A stretch of 64,000 bases of DNA from Symmachiella macrocystis (GTDB lineage Bacteria; Planctomycetota; Planctomycetia; Planctomycetales; Planctomycetaceae), in the NCBI RefSeq assembly GCF_007860075.1, contig NZ_SJPP01000004.1, positions 124,001 through 188,000 on the forward strand. Reading direction: 5' to 3'. Positions 26,704 to 36,091 of this stretch are shown here, piece after piece. The position numbers and the translations under genes were made by a program. The notes beneath the pieces were generated by a model. It ran no database searches. It had not been told where the DNA came from and worked only from the letters and a program-made list of their open reading frames with translations. Within the stretch, counting starts at the first letter, position 1. Each line of letters opens with the position of its first letter.

Positions 26704-27129
26704 ATGATCTCAAAAACAGCCGAGTACGCGTTACGGGCCGTAACTTGCCTGGCGAATGACACCCACAGCCCCGCGTCGGCCGACGTGTTGGCGAAAAAGA
26801 CAAAGGTGCCCCGTCGCTACTTAACACGCGTCCTGCAAGATTTAGCGGCTGCGGGTTTGGTCGCGTCACGTTCCGGGCCGGGAGGCGGATATGTGCTCAT
26901 TCACGAGACCGGCGAATTGACGATTCTGGATGTCATCAACGCCGTCGCTCCTCTGGAACGGATCACCACCTGCCCATTAGGACTCAAGTCGCACACGTCT
27001 CTGTGCCCATTGCACTCGGAACTCGACCGAGCCTTTGCCGCCACCGAAGCCGCGTTTGCAGCGGTGACGATCCGCCAGCTTCTGGAATCGACGAATCCCA
27101 TCGTGCCGTTGTGCGAAGATCCCGAATGA
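26704..27129 (+). CDS. Rrf2-family regulator, NsrR-like by context
   Basis: Predicted 141 residues. The Rrf2 winged-helix is clear: [17 protein letters not shown] at the start, [19 protein letters not shown] as recognition region and GPGGGYVL as the wing. Rrf2 sensors such as NsrR and IscR bind an Fe-S cluster with three Cys. Here the ligand region has Cys90 and Cys101 ([17 protein letters not shown]), with His97 and no middle Cys, so the cluster ligation would differ or be absent. The ATG at 26704 is used because similarity begins at MISKT. It is divergent from hmp and probably represses the NO cluster. Its stop overlaps the next start as ATGA. Confidence 0.85.
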   Translation: MISKTAEYALRAVTCLANDTHSPASADVLAKKTKVPRRYLTRVLQDLAAAGLVASRSGPGGGYVLIHETGELTILDVINAVAPLERITTCPLGLKSHTSLCPLHSELDRAFAATEAAFAAVTIRQLLESTNPIVPLCEDPE

Positions 27130-27350
27130 AGCAGCCAATTACCGGATATCACAGGGATGATGACGGCCATTGGGTGGCCCAACTCGCCTGCGGCCACAAT
27201 CAACATGTTCGTCATACCCCTCCGTGGATGAATCGCAAATGGGTCACCACTGTCGCGGGGCGCGAACAAATGCTAGGACACCTGCTCGACTGCACAAAAT
27301 GTGACGAACATGCTCCACCGGATGATCGGCCGATCAAAGAGCCGGCTTGA
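27126..27350 (+). CDS. DUF3565 protein
   Basis: Predicted 74 residues, cytosolic. The core [20 protein letters not shown], the HVRHTPPW segment and a C-terminal LLDCTKCDE match DUF3565, a small family with conserved Cys and His that could bind metal. The function is unknown. The start codon overlaps the stop of the Rrf2 gene as ATGA, so the two are translated together. Some DUF3565 genes lie near NO- or nitrite-related genes, and the coupling here supports a part in the same response, which is an inference. Confidence 0.8.
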   Translation: MKQPITGYHRDDDGHWVAQLACGHNQHVRHTPPWMNRKWVTTVAGREQMLGHLLDCTKCDEHAPPDDRPIKEPA

Positions 27351-27575
27351 TGCTGTTTGGCCTCCCGAAGTCTTTTGCCATCCCCACAATAAGCTCGCCG
27401 GAAGAGGCGGATTCCTAAACGCCGGTATCAATTGATCTGATCAAAGGCGAACGCCATTCAGGATTGCAGTGCGAGATGTGAATGAGACGAGCAACAAATT
27501 GACCCACTTTCTGGATTGGAATACACTCCGTCATTCCGTAGCCCACCCTATCTTTCCTAGCAGGAACCGGTGCTC

Positions 27576-29183
27576 ATGTTGCTGAACCGTTATTCACTGT
27601 TGCTGTTGCTTCTCCTGGGGTATCTGGCGATCGGCACTTTGCCAGCTGCAGAGCCAATTGATGGGGACATCTTGCTCAAAGGGGGGACTGTGTTCGACGG
27701 GAGTGGCAGCCCTGGATTGGTGGGTGATGTTGCACTTCGTGGCAATCGCATCGTGGCGGTGGGGACATTTGAAGTCGGCGAATTCCCACTGGTGATTGAT
27801 TGCAACGGGCTGGTTGTTGCTCCGGGATTTATTGATTTACACAATCACAGCGATGAGCAAATCGTCGAGCCCGAAACCCGCGGCTGTGTCAATTATCTGA
27901 TGCAGGGTTGTACAACGATCGTAACGGGGAACTGTGGGTTCGGGCCGGTGAACGTGGGCGAGTACTACTCCAAAATCAATTCCTCCGGCGCTGGGGTGAA
28001 TGTCGCGCATCTTTTGCCCCAAGGTTCTCTGCGTGCCGACGTGATGGGGCTAGCCGACCGCGCCCCGACGGACGATGAGTTACAACGCATGCGAGCTTTA
28101 GCCGAACAGGCGATGCAAGATGGCGCGTGGGGAATGACGACCGGTCTGATCTATGTTCCCGGTGCATCAACCAAGACCGATGAACTCGTTGAGATTGCCA
28201 AAGTCATTGCCGCTCACCAGGGGTTTTATGCCAGCCACATGCGTGACGAGGGGACCGGTTTGCTCGGCGCCGTTCAAGAAACACTTGAAATTGGAAAACA
28301 GGCGCAACTGCCCGTGCATGTTTCGCACTTCAAATCGAACGGAATTGATGCCTGGGGTTTGATCCGCCGCGCGGCTGAAATGATCGAACAGGCGCAGGCC
28401 GAAGGACAAAAAATTACTGCTGATCAATACCCCTACATTGCCTCCAGCACTTCACTCAGCGCAATACTCTTCCCCCGTTGGGTTCGGGCGGGTGGCAAAG
28501 AGGTGATGGTGAAACGACTCGACGATCCTGAGAAAAGCGAGGAGATACGCGAATTAGTCATTGAAACGTTGAAAGAGCGAGGCGAGCGTGCCCCGGTACA
28601 AATCGGTCGCTACAAACCCAAACCCGATTGGGTGGGACGAAAAGTCCACGAGATAGCACAGGCAGAGAATCGCCCGGCTGTAGAGATTGTCTACGAGATT
28701 GTGCGTAACGGAGATGCAGACGCAATTAGTTTCGGTATGAATGAAGAGGACGTTCGATTTGGGATGCAACTCCCTTGGGTCGCAACCGCATCCGACGGAC
28801 TTGCCTATCTTCCCGGTGCTGACAAACCCCATCCACGGAGTTATGGAACGTTTCCGCGCAAAATCGGACACTATGCGATCCAGGAAAAGGTGATTCCGCT
28901 TGCCCAAGCCATTCGCAGTTGCAGCAGTCTGCCGGCAGATATCTTGGGTTTGGCGGACCGGGGACGGCTGCAGCCGGGGCTAGTGGCCGACATCGTGGTC
29001 ATCGACCCACAAACATTTCGTGACACAGCCGATTTTTCCGCGCCGCATCGCTATGCGACGGGAATCAAATACGTCTACGTTGCGGGAAAACCGGCGGTAT
29101 TCGACGGTGCGCCGACAGGCGCCTTAGCCGGGCGCGCCCTCAATCGGCGTGAAGCAAAGCCCGATTCCACCAGCAACGAGTGA
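27576..29183 (+). CDS. N-acyl-D-amino-acid deacylase-like amidohydrolase
   Basis: Predicted 535 residues from the ATG at 27576 (a GTG at 27570 is also possible). A leucine-rich signal peptide is followed by the amidohydrolase core: the metal motif DLHNHSD, GCTTIVTGNCGFGP, HMRDEGTG, HVSHFKSNG and late SDGLAYLPG. These are signatures of the D-aminoacylase/dihydroorotase-like group. Such enzymes remove acyl groups from N-acyl-D-amino acids or cleave related amides with a zinc centre. The signal peptide suggests a periplasmic location. A beta-sandwich C-terminus (ADIVVIDPQTFRD) completes the fold. Planctomycete relatives are abundant and mostly untested, so the substrate is open. Confidence 0.82.
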   Translation: MLLNRYSLLLLLLLGYLAIGTLPAAEPIDGDILLKGGTVFDGSGSPGLVGDVALRGNRIVAVGTFEVGEFPLVIDCNGLVVAPGFIDLHNHSDEQIVEPETRGCVNYLMQGCTTIVTGNCGFGPVNVGEYYSKINSSGAGVNVAHLLPQGSLRADVMGLADRAPTDDELQRMRALAEQAMQDGAWGMTTGLIYVPGASTKTDELVEIAKVIAAHQGFYASHMRDEGTGLLGAVQETLEIGKQAQLPVHVSHFKSNGIDAWGLIRRAAEMIEQAQAEGQKITADQYPYIASSTSLSAILFPRWVRAGGKEVMVKRLDDPEKSEEIRELVIETLKERGERAPVQIGRYKPKPDWVGRKVHEIAQAENRPAVEIVYEIVRNGDADAISFGMNEEDVRFGMQLPWVATASDGLAYLPGADKPHPRSYGTFPRKIGHYAIQEKVIPLAQAIRSCSSLPADILGLADRGRLQPGLVADIVVIDPQTFRDTADFSAPHRYATGIKYVYVAGKPAVFDGAPTGALAGRALNRREAKPDSTSNE

Positions 29184-29217
29184 TCCCCTCCGCACCTCGC
29201 TATGGCCGCGCGCGTTG

Positions 29218-29481
29218 CTAATTTGCGATTTTGGAATAGGGAGCGATGTGAACGGCTGAAAGTGTTTCCTTGAGTGTGACAGCCCCTTCAGGAGTCACTG
29301 CGGTGTCGGTCACATTCAGGATTTCGAGTGTCGGAATCTCCATGAGATACTGCATGCAGTCATTGGTCACTTGCGTTCGGCTGATGTCCAGTTCTCGAAG
29401 TTTAGCCATTCCCTGCAGCTGCTCAATTCCGCCATCTCCCACCTCCTTATCCAAGAGCCAAAGCACACCTAGCTGGCTCAT
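29218..29481 (-). CDS. short leucine-rich-repeat protein, probably a fragment
   Basis: From the ATG at 29481 about 87 residues are encoded: two or three repeats of the ribonuclease-inhibitor-like type (LRELDISRTQVTNDCMQYL, LEILNVTDTAVTPEGAVTL). Planctomycete LRR proteins are usually several hundred residues long, so this is likely the tail of a larger lost gene or a small free-standing protein. The frame extends upstream into the neighbouring gene, where it stops making sense. It has no signal peptide. It lies 34 nt after the esterase/SMP-30 gene on the same strand. Confidence 0.5.
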   Translation of the reverse strand: MSQLGVLWLLDKEVGDGGIEQLQGMAKLRELDISRTQVTNDCMQYLMEIPTLEILNVTDTAVTPEGAVTLKETLSAVHIAPYSKIAN

Positions 29482-29515
29482 CCTACGGAACAAACACTTT
29501 GATCCCAACCGTTGT

Positions 29516-31255
29516 TTAAAGCCTGGGCTTTGGTGGTTTGAGTACATTGCCGACCGAAAGGCCTTTCGCGTTCATTTTTCGTTTGTAAATGCTGCCACCA
29601 CAGGTCACGTACAGCGTGTTCAGATCCTTGCCACCAAACACAACGTTCGACAGCCAACTGCCCTGCGGTTTCGAGAGAATCAGATGCACGCGTCCCGGTT
29701 GGTCGCAGACTTGCACACCCATCCGCGTGGCCACGTACAGTCGGCCTTGGTCGTCGACGGTCATGCCGTCCGCGCCGGTGTCGGATTGCGTCGGAGCAAT
29801 GTGTAGGTGGTGGAAGGTTTGCTTGTAGCGTAACGTTCCGTCGTCTTGCACTTGGTAGGAGTTGACGTATTGGCGACGGGTGTCGGCGACATACAGCAGC
29901 GACTGATCGGGCGACAACACAACGCCGTTGGGGAATTCGAGTCCCTTCTCATCGACGACGCTGACTTTTTTGTCCCCATCGATGTGTAATACGCGTTTGT
30001 TTTCTGGGTCTGTGACATAGATGCCGTTGTCACCGACAACCAAGTCGTTGCAGCTAACATTTTCAGCAATCACCTCGGACTTGCCATCGGGCGTGTAGGC
30101 GACGATCTGTTTCTTTCCGCTCACGCATGCGTACAGTTTGCCATCTTTGCCAAACATCAGACCATTGGCATTTCCAGTCTCATCGGCGAACAACGAAACC
30201 ATGCCGTCCAGCCCGATTTTGTAGATCTGGCTATTCGGGACATCGGTGAAAAACACTTCACCCTTCGCGTTAACGGCGGGGCCTTCGGTGAATTTATGCC
30301 CTTTGCTGACAAGCTGCCACTCTTCACCGGGAATGAGAATGTCGGTGCGGCGTTTGCCGCCGGCAGTGCCGACGCGAATCGGTTTCGGATAGTCACGCCA
30401 CAACCAGCGCATGGCATCTGGTAGAATCGCTGCCCCCTGTTTGCCATTGTGCCCGCCTTGTCCCCATGCATGGTTCACGTCGTAGCCCGCCCAGGTAAGC
30501 GCCGACAGCATGTCTTGGTTGGCGACCCACCAACTCCCGCCGTACAGGTCCAGGTCGTTGCTACCATCCTGCAAAAAGACGCGGATCGGTTTCGGTTCGA
30601 CTTTACGAACCAATACGGGAAACTCGTTGCCGCCACGCAGTCCCACGAAAGTCCCAATGGTGCTGAACACTCGGCGAAATTGATCAGGCCGTTCCCACGC
30701 GACGTTGAATGCGCAAATGGCCCCCGAACTGGCGCCGGAGATCGCCCGGTCGTTCGGGTCCTCGCTCAGGTTATAACTCTTGCTGACTTCAGGCAGGATT
30801 TCTTCGATCAGAAATTTCGCGTAGCGATCACCAAGTGAATCGTATTCAAAACTGCGGTTGAACCGCGCCTGCGTGCCTTCACGCGGCGCCGGCACAACGC
30901 CTGGGGTAATGAAGATTCCAATGGTGACCGGCATTTCGCCTTTGTGAATCAAGTTGTCGAAAACGGTCGGCATTTTCCAACCCTTGGCCCGCCCCAGCCC
31001 ATCTTGCACAACCATCACGCAGACCGGTTTGTCCTTGTCGTACTGCGCCGGCACGTAGATCCAATATTCACGCTCGGTGCCGGGAAAGATCTTGCTCTTC
31101 CACGGAAACGGCCCCTTGATTTCCCCCTGGGGCACGCCCTTTTGCGGAAGCGAGTCCGGATCGACTTCGTATTTCTCTTCTGCCGCCGCTAATGCTCCGG
31201 TCAGAACCAGTCCGCCAATAGACAACGCCATAAAAAATGTCAAAATTCGTTTCAT
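29516..31255 (-). CDS. secreted esterase fused to SMP-30/gluconolactonase-like domain
   Basis: Predicted 579 residues with signal peptide MKRILTFFMALSIGGLVLTG. Residues about 50-290 form an Esterase-D-type alpha/beta hydrolase, with the nucleophile motif GASSG (SGASSGAICAFNVAW) and the catalytic His in GGHNGKQG. Residues about 305-579 form an SMP-30-like six-bladed propeller with metal-site segments EGPAVNAKGEVFFTDV, NGLMFGKDGKLY, CNDLVVGDNG, FPNGVVLSPDQ and DGMTVDDQGRLY. SMP-30 enzymes hydrolyse sugar lactones with a divalent metal. One protein may therefore release an acyl or ferulate group and act on a lactone, as seen in other planctomycete enzymes. The substrate is not known. Confidence 0.85.
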   Translation of the reverse strand: MKRILTFFMALSIGGLVLTGALAAAEEKYEVDPDSLPQKGVPQGEIKGPFPWKSKIFPGTEREYWIYVPAQYDKDKPVCVMVVQDGLGRAKGWKMPTVFDNLIHKGEMPVTIGIFITPGVVPAPREGTQARFNRSFEYDSLGDRYAKFLIEEILPEVSKSYNLSEDPNDRAISGASSGAICAFNVAWERPDQFRRVFSTIGTFVGLRGGNEFPVLVRKVEPKPIRVFLQDGSNDLDLYGGSWWVANQDMLSALTWAGYDVNHAWGQGGHNGKQGAAILPDAMRWLWRDYPKPIRVGTAGGKRRTDILIPGEEWQLVSKGHKFTEGPAVNAKGEVFFTDVPNSQIYKIGLDGMVSLFADETGNANGLMFGKDGKLYACVSGKKQIVAYTPDGKSEVIAENVSCNDLVVGDNGIYVTDPENKRVLHIDGDKKVSVVDEKGLEFPNGVVLSPDQSLLYVADTRRQYVNSYQVQDDGTLRYKQTFHHLHIAPTQSDTGADGMTVDDQGRLYVATRMGVQVCDQPGRVHLILSKPQGSWLSNVVFGGKDLNTLYVTCGGSIYKRKMNAKGLSVGNVLKPPKPRL

Positions 31256-31441
31256 GTTATTCCTTGTGTGTGATTATCATGGAGTTGATCGCTGGTTATT
31301 AATTGCGAGACATTCGACGTTGCCAGAAAATCGAGTCGACAATTCTGCGGTGATAAGAACCGAGCCACAGTCCCGTTGTTCGGTGCCATTGACTATCATT
31401 GCAACCACATCTTGCAACGAACCCGCATCTGGAGCTTTTCC

Positions 31442-32452
31442 ATGTTACACCGAACATTGGTCTGCGTCTGCCAACTGACGGCATATACGTGTCTGCTGCT
31501 TTGCAGCGCCGCAATTGCATCCGGCGCCGATCAGCCTGAACCGTCGGGCGGAGCGTTGGAGGGCGACAGGCCGCGGGTGATCATCTCTACGGATGTGGGC
31601 GGCTCGGACCCCGACGATTTTCAGTCAATGGTCCATCTACTCCTCTACGCCGATGTGCTGGATATTGAAGGGCTGATTTCGTCTCCACCACAGCAGGGCC
31701 GCGTAAAACACATCTACGAAGCGATCGAAGCTTACTCAAAGGACTATCCGAATCTCAAAAAACACTCAGTGGCTTTTCCAACTCCCGATTCATTGCGCGA
31801 TGTCACCAAGCAAGGTGCGGTTGATCCGGCTCCACGCAGCGGATGGAGTAAACCCACTGAGGGATCTCAGTGGATCATCGGGCAGGCAAAGGTCGACGAT
31901 CCACGGCCGTTGTGGGTGCTGGTGTGGGGCAGCATCACCGATGTTGCACAGGCTGTCCACGATGACCCTTCAATCAAAAGCAAAATCCGCCTGTACTCGA
32001 TCGGCTCGTGGAATACCAGGCAGGACCGCGCCGCACGCGAATACCTTTTTAAGAATCATTCCGACTTATGGTGGATCGAAAGCGACACCACGTTTCGCGG
32101 GATGTACGTGGGGGGCCGGCAAAACGACAATTGGGGCAACCGCAGTTTTGTTGCCAACCACGTCCACAAGCATGGTGCGCTGGGCGATTTGCTCTTCCAT
32201 AAAAAAAGCGACATCAAGATGGGGGACACGCCATCGCTGCTATACCTGTTGCGGGGCGAGGCGGATGATCCCACAACGGCACACTGGGGCGGTTCCTATA
32301 GGAAGACCGATCACGGACGGCATTACTGGACTGATCGACCGGATCGCAGTTTGTCCGAAGCCAGCTACGCGGGAGCAAAAACCGTCAACCGTTGGCGAGT
32401 CGACTTCCTGACCGACTGGCAGCAGAGGATGATATGGGCCAGCACACCATGA
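31442..32452 (+). CDS. DUF1593 nucleoside-hydrolase-like protein
   Basis: Predicted 336 residues with a signal peptide (VCVCQLTAYTCLLLCSAAIASGA). The core begins with RVIISTDVGGSDPDDFQSMVHLLLY: the DxGGxDPDD motif is the calcium-binding signature of nucleoside hydrolases, kept in the DUF1593 group. Later segments (LWVLVWGSITDVAQAV, SIGSWNTRQD) fit the same fold. Members are found in polysaccharide-degrading bacteria and may cleave N- or O-glycosidic bonds of small sugars; none of this is shown here. The ATG at 31442 gives a clean signal peptide. Its stop overlaps the next start as ATGA. Confidence 0.8.
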   Translation: MLHRTLVCVCQLTAYTCLLLCSAAIASGADQPEPSGGALEGDRPRVIISTDVGGSDPDDFQSMVHLLLYADVLDIEGLISSPPQQGRVKHIYEAIEAYSKDYPNLKKHSVAFPTPDSLRDVTKQGAVDPAPRSGWSKPTEGSQWIIGQAKVDDPRPLWVLVWGSITDVAQAVHDDPSIKSKIRLYSIGSWNTRQDRAAREYLFKNHSDLWWIESDTTFRGMYVGGRQNDNWGNRSFVANHVHKHGALGDLLFHKKSDIKMGDTPSLLYLLRGEADDPTTAHWGGSYRKTDHGRHYWTDRPDRSLSEASYAGAKTVNRWRVDFLTDWQQRMIWASTP

Positions 32453-34227
32453 AGAACAAAACAAAACTCTCGTTGAAAAAGAAAGTGTTATTTTCTTTCG
32501 CGACGTGCGTTTTGTTTTTTCTCAGTTTGGAACTGTTGCTAAACGTATGCGGGGTGCAGCCGACGTACTACGACGACGATCCGTTTGTCGGGTACTCCTC
32601 AAACTCGCCGCTGTTCGTGACATCGAGCATTCGCGATGGGGCTGAGATGGTGACGGCTGCCAACAAACTCATCTATTTCAACGAACAGCGATTCCTTAAA
32701 GACAAACCGAAGCGAACCTATCGAATCTTCTGCCTGGGCGGTTCGACCACCTACGGCCGGCCTTACGATCATCAAACGTCCTTTTCCAAGTGGCTGGGGG
32801 AGTTCTTGCAGGCGGCCGATCCCACTCGCGACTGGGAAGTGATCAATGTCGGCGGCATCAGCTACGCCAGTTATCGGATTACTGCGTTGATGGAGGAATT
32901 GAACCGCTATACGCCGGATCTTTACGTGGTTTACACGGGCCATAATGAATTTCTGGAACTGCGAACTTACGGCCAGCAGTTGGATGCGCAGCAACCACTG
33001 GCGGGTCTGAGCAACTTGATCGGCCAAACCCGCACCTTTGCTTTGACCGAGCGGTTGTTGAAAAGTCGTGGCGAAAAGGAGTCGGGAGAATATGGGCAGA
33101 AGCAAATCCTCCCCGAAGAAGTCGCTGCGATTCTGGATAAGACCGTAGGCCCGGAGACGTACACCCGCGACGAACAATTGTGGCAGCGCACTTTAAAACA
33201 TTTTGAGTTCAATCTTCTACGGATGGAGCACTTAGCTGATAAGGCAGGTGCGGACATAGTGTTTATCACAGCGGCCAGCAACATCCGAAACTTTTCGCCA
33301 CTCAAGAGCGAACACCGGGATGACTTACTTGCTGATGAACAAGCCCAATGGGAAATACTCGTCCATTCAGCCAATGTCTCGAGCAGCAATGAACGGTATG
33401 CAGAGGCCTTGGATGCTTTGGACAAAGCATCGGATATCGACGACCGGCACGCCGAGTTGCATTATCAACGCGGTCGCTTGCTGGACCGGCTTGGGAAATT
33501 CGACTTAGCACGCGCGGCCTACCAACGGGCTATCGATGAGGATGTCTGCCCGTTGCGGGCTCCTTCAAGCTTTCAAGACGCGGTTCGTCAGGTGGCAGAT
33601 GAAACGGATCACCGCGTCATCGATTTCGAACGTTTGGTCCAACGCTGGGCGAAGGATGGCATTCCCGGCGATGATCTCTTTCTGGATCACTTGCACCTAA
33701 CGATTGACGGGCACCGCAGACTTGCCGCTGAACTGTTTCAATACTTAGAGGATTCCGGCACAGTCTCGCCCAATGCATCCTGGTCGGAATTGTCGAGGCA
33801 AAAGATTGCGCGGCGAATCGAAGGGGAGATCGATACTGCCCAACAGGGCAAAGCGCTGAGGAACTTGGCACAGGTGCTCTCCTGGGCTGGCAAACACCTG
33901 GAGGCGAAACAACTCGCGTTGCAAGCGATCCAGCTCGCCGGAGAAGACGCCCATACCAACTTTGTGGCTGGCCACATGCTCTACCAATCGGGCGAGTTGG
34001 ACCAGGCAGCGGGCTTTTTACAAAAAGCCATCGAGCTCGAGCCAAACCACGTGCTCGCTCGCTTGGATCTGGCAGAGATTCACCTTCAGCAAGACGAATT
34101 CGTGCAAGCCAAATCGGTGATCGAGAAAGCGATTCAACTCGATCCGGAGAGACAGCAATCCTACGTAATCTTGGAAAAAGTGCTAGAGAATGAGCCATCC
34201 AGAAACAGTGCCCCGGCGGGACTGTGA
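32449..34227 (+). CDS. membrane-anchored SGNH hydrolase with TPR repeats
   Basis: Predicted 592 residues. One N-terminal membrane helix (VLFSFATCVLFFLSLELLL) is followed by an SGNH/GDSL hydrolase: the nucleophile block GGSTTYG lies near residue 98, Asn-containing VVYTGHNEFLEL near 165, and the D-x-x-H block LDHLHLTIDGH near 413. Between the second and third blocks, about residues 306-365, sits a TPR pair (ALDALDKASDID, LGKFDLARAAYQRAI), and three more TPRs close the protein. An insert inside the catalytic domain is unusual. Such enzymes are esterases or acetyl-transferases on glycans. The start overlaps the DUF1593 stop, so the two proteins are made together. Confidence 0.75.
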   Translation: MKNKTKLSLKKKVLFSFATCVLFFLSLELLLNVCGVQPTYYDDDPFVGYSSNSPLFVTSSIRDGAEMVTAANKLIYFNEQRFLKDKPKRTYRIFCLGGSTTYGRPYDHQTSFSKWLGEFLQAADPTRDWEVINVGGISYASYRITALMEELNRYTPDLYVVYTGHNEFLELRTYGQQLDAQQPLAGLSNLIGQTRTFALTERLLKSRGEKESGEYGQKQILPEEVAAILDKTVGPETYTRDEQLWQRTLKHFEFNLLRMEHLADKAGADIVFITAASNIRNFSPLKSEHRDDLLADEQAQWEILVHSANVSSSNERYAEALDALDKASDIDDRHAELHYQRGRLLDRLGKFDLARAAYQRAIDEDVCPLRAPSSFQDAVRQVADETDHRVIDFERLVQRWAKDGIPGDDLFLDHLHLTIDGHRRLAAELFQYLEDSGTVSPNASWSELSRQKIARRIEGEIDTAQQGKALRNLAQVLSWAGKHLEAKQLALQAIQLAGEDAHTNFVAGHMLYQSGELDQAAGFLQKAIELEPNHVLARLDLAEIHLQQDEFVQAKSVIEKAIQLDPERQQSYVILEKVLENEPSRNSAPAGL

Positions 34228-34383
34228 CGGGAGACCTCACCAGTCAGCACTCCCAACACAGTGACTTCGAATGCTCTAGCGTTTCCAGAGTGGTTGCTAC
34301 TGTGCGATCGAATCCTCGAATGTTGTCAGCTTGCGCCCGGTTCTTTTTGCAAATTGCTCCAGAAGCGGATCGCAGCTGTCAGC

Positions 34384-34432
34384 AACAATATAAAAACACC
34401 GTCGAGCGCAGAAAGCTTGCACTCGATGGTGT
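34384..34432 (-). terminator. terminator of the minus-strand DUF1559 gene
   Basis: Inverted repeat ACACCGTCGAG and CTCGATGGTGT at 34396-34432. On the minus strand it is followed by TTTTATATTG. It lies 33 nt after the stop of the gene at 34465 and fits an intrinsic terminator with one mismatch in the stem. Confidence 0.6.
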
Positions 34433-34464
34433 TCGAATCAGTGTATCAGAAATACATCAGAACG

Positions 34465-35394
34465 TTAGTATTCCCCGATGATTTCGCCCTCGCCAGCTGA
34501 GACTGTGGCACGCAGGATACCAAAGTCCATGCTGTCGGAAAGGAAGCGGACACTCCCATCACAAAAGGACGCGTGACATCCGCCATCGTGAAAACTGAAC
34601 AGTTCATCGTTGGGACCGCAGTTCATGTCGACCCAGGGACAAGAGGGTGGTCCGCCCCACGGGTTCTTATGGAAATTCGGTGTAAAAGAGACACCAAACG
34701 CATTATCCGGTTCTGCCCACCGCCAATGTGATCGCATGCTCCCGACCTCTACGGGATCCGCATACAACGAGTCCATCCCGTCGTTACGCCCGACACATTC
34801 CCCTAGCGCCATGGTGTTACTCAAACCATCGGTGATTTGTCTGAGGTCGGTTCCCTCCCAGCGCAAACCGCCATGGACCATCGTAGAGCTATCGGGAAGC
34901 CCGGTGACGGGACTGATATTCGTGTGAATCGTGGGACCGTAATCGATCCCCCCATATCCCTGGCTATCCGTGTTTCCTTCGCGTAGAGCAGCGCTGGGAC
35001 AAAGATACATCGACAACGCGATTTTTGTGATGGCGATGTTCTCAGGTGTCTCATTGTAGGACGACCCGAAGTCGAACTGATGTGTGATGTTCGCTTGATC
35101 GATGAACGGCAGCACATGCGTGAAAAAGGAATGGCGGTCAAAGTTTTGCCCGTAAGGCCCGCTGCCCAGTCCCTGCCCCGAGGAAGGAAACCGTCCGAAG
35201 GTTGATTCATAATTATGCATCGCCAACCCCAGTTGCTTGAGGTTGTTTTTGCATTGGGTGCGACGAGCCGCTTCGCGTGCCTGCTGCACGGCCGGCAATA
35301 ACAAGGCAATTAAAAGCGCGATGATGGCTATCACCACGAGGAGTTCGATAAGGGTAAAACCTCTCTGCACGGTCCGAGTTTCTGACACACTCAT
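34465..35394 (-). CDS. DUF1559 pseudopilin-like protein
   Basis: Predicted 309 residues. The N-terminus [19 protein letters not shown] is the prepilin cleavage and methylation site, followed by the family helix [18 protein letters not shown] and [15 protein letters not shown]. The C-terminus carries the H-x9-DG motif ([12 protein letters not shown]) and [16 protein letters not shown]. It is shorter than the member at 14164, and beyond the N-terminal helix the two share only family-level similarity. The gene is on the minus strand, convergent with the SGNH/TPR gene, with its own terminator. The role in the cell is unknown, as for the family. Confidence 0.9.
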   Translation of the reverse strand: MSVSETRTVQRGFTLIELLVVIAIIALLIALLLPAVQQAREAARRTQCKNNLKQLGLAMHNYESTFGRFPSSGQGLGSGPYGQNFDRHSFFTHVLPFIDQANITHQFDFGSSYNETPENIAITKIALSMYLCPSAALREGNTDSQGYGGIDYGPTIHTNISPVTGLPDSSTMVHGGLRWEGTDLRQITDGLSNTMALGECVGRNDGMDSLYADPVEVGSMRSHWRWAEPDNAFGVSFTPNFHKNPWGGPPSCPWVDMNCGPNDELFSFHDGGCHASFCDGSVRFLSDSMDFGILRATVSAGEGEIIGEY

Positions 35395-36091
35395 GGGAAC
35401 GAAGATCCACCGAAAGAAAATGGACGGGAAAAAGAGGCGATAAAGGAGAAATCAATTAACGCTGGTCCCGCACTGTCCAAGAAAAAGATAGGCGGGAATC
35501 GAATAACAATAGGAGCTCCAACTCGAATATTCTCGAAATTTTCGCAATGCTGATTGTACTGCACTTCAGAAGCGATTTTAAATTGTATCTCATCAAATCA
35601 AACGCACAAAACGAGCAGGAACAGCTGCAGTCAGGATAGATGGGCTATGTCAACAGAATCCCTTGCATGACAGTCATAACCCGGAAACCACGGCGTTCCG
35701 AGACCCTGGCCGGTATCTTATCGCTAAACGCATTGTCTAACCGATCCCTCATAGACGCAAAAAACCGACCTGGCCTCCCCGACTCCGCCCCGCTTTCAAA
35801 GAGACATACGCGAGTTTTCTGCCTTCGGACGGTAGACCACCCCAAATAGAAATGACGAATGGGGGAATGACAGTGGAACCGAACGATTCCAGGTATGGGG
35901 CGAACTTCATCGCGTCTTCGAAATAATGACAGGGTCAACGCAATGGCAGCTCAAAAACGCTGAGAGGATCGCCAGGAAACTCCTCGTCGAGTAAACTGGC
36001 ATTCAAAGCTCCATCCCCCTGCCCTCTCTACGCATCGCAATTTCAAGCTGGCCCATGTATTTGGCCGCCGAAATCACGACCACAAAGCATT
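35395..36091. other. 700-bp intergenic region, no gene seen
   Basis: No convincing protein frame on either strand. The left part is AT-rich and may hold the promoter of the DUF1559 gene. A minus-strand frame at 35645-35938 reads as basic low-information sequence and is not called. Confidence 0.4.

Noticed and set aside
35645-35938. A 97-codon minus-strand frame between the DUF1559 and RluA genes
   Set aside because: Rich in Arg and Cys without domain pattern; no ribosome site.
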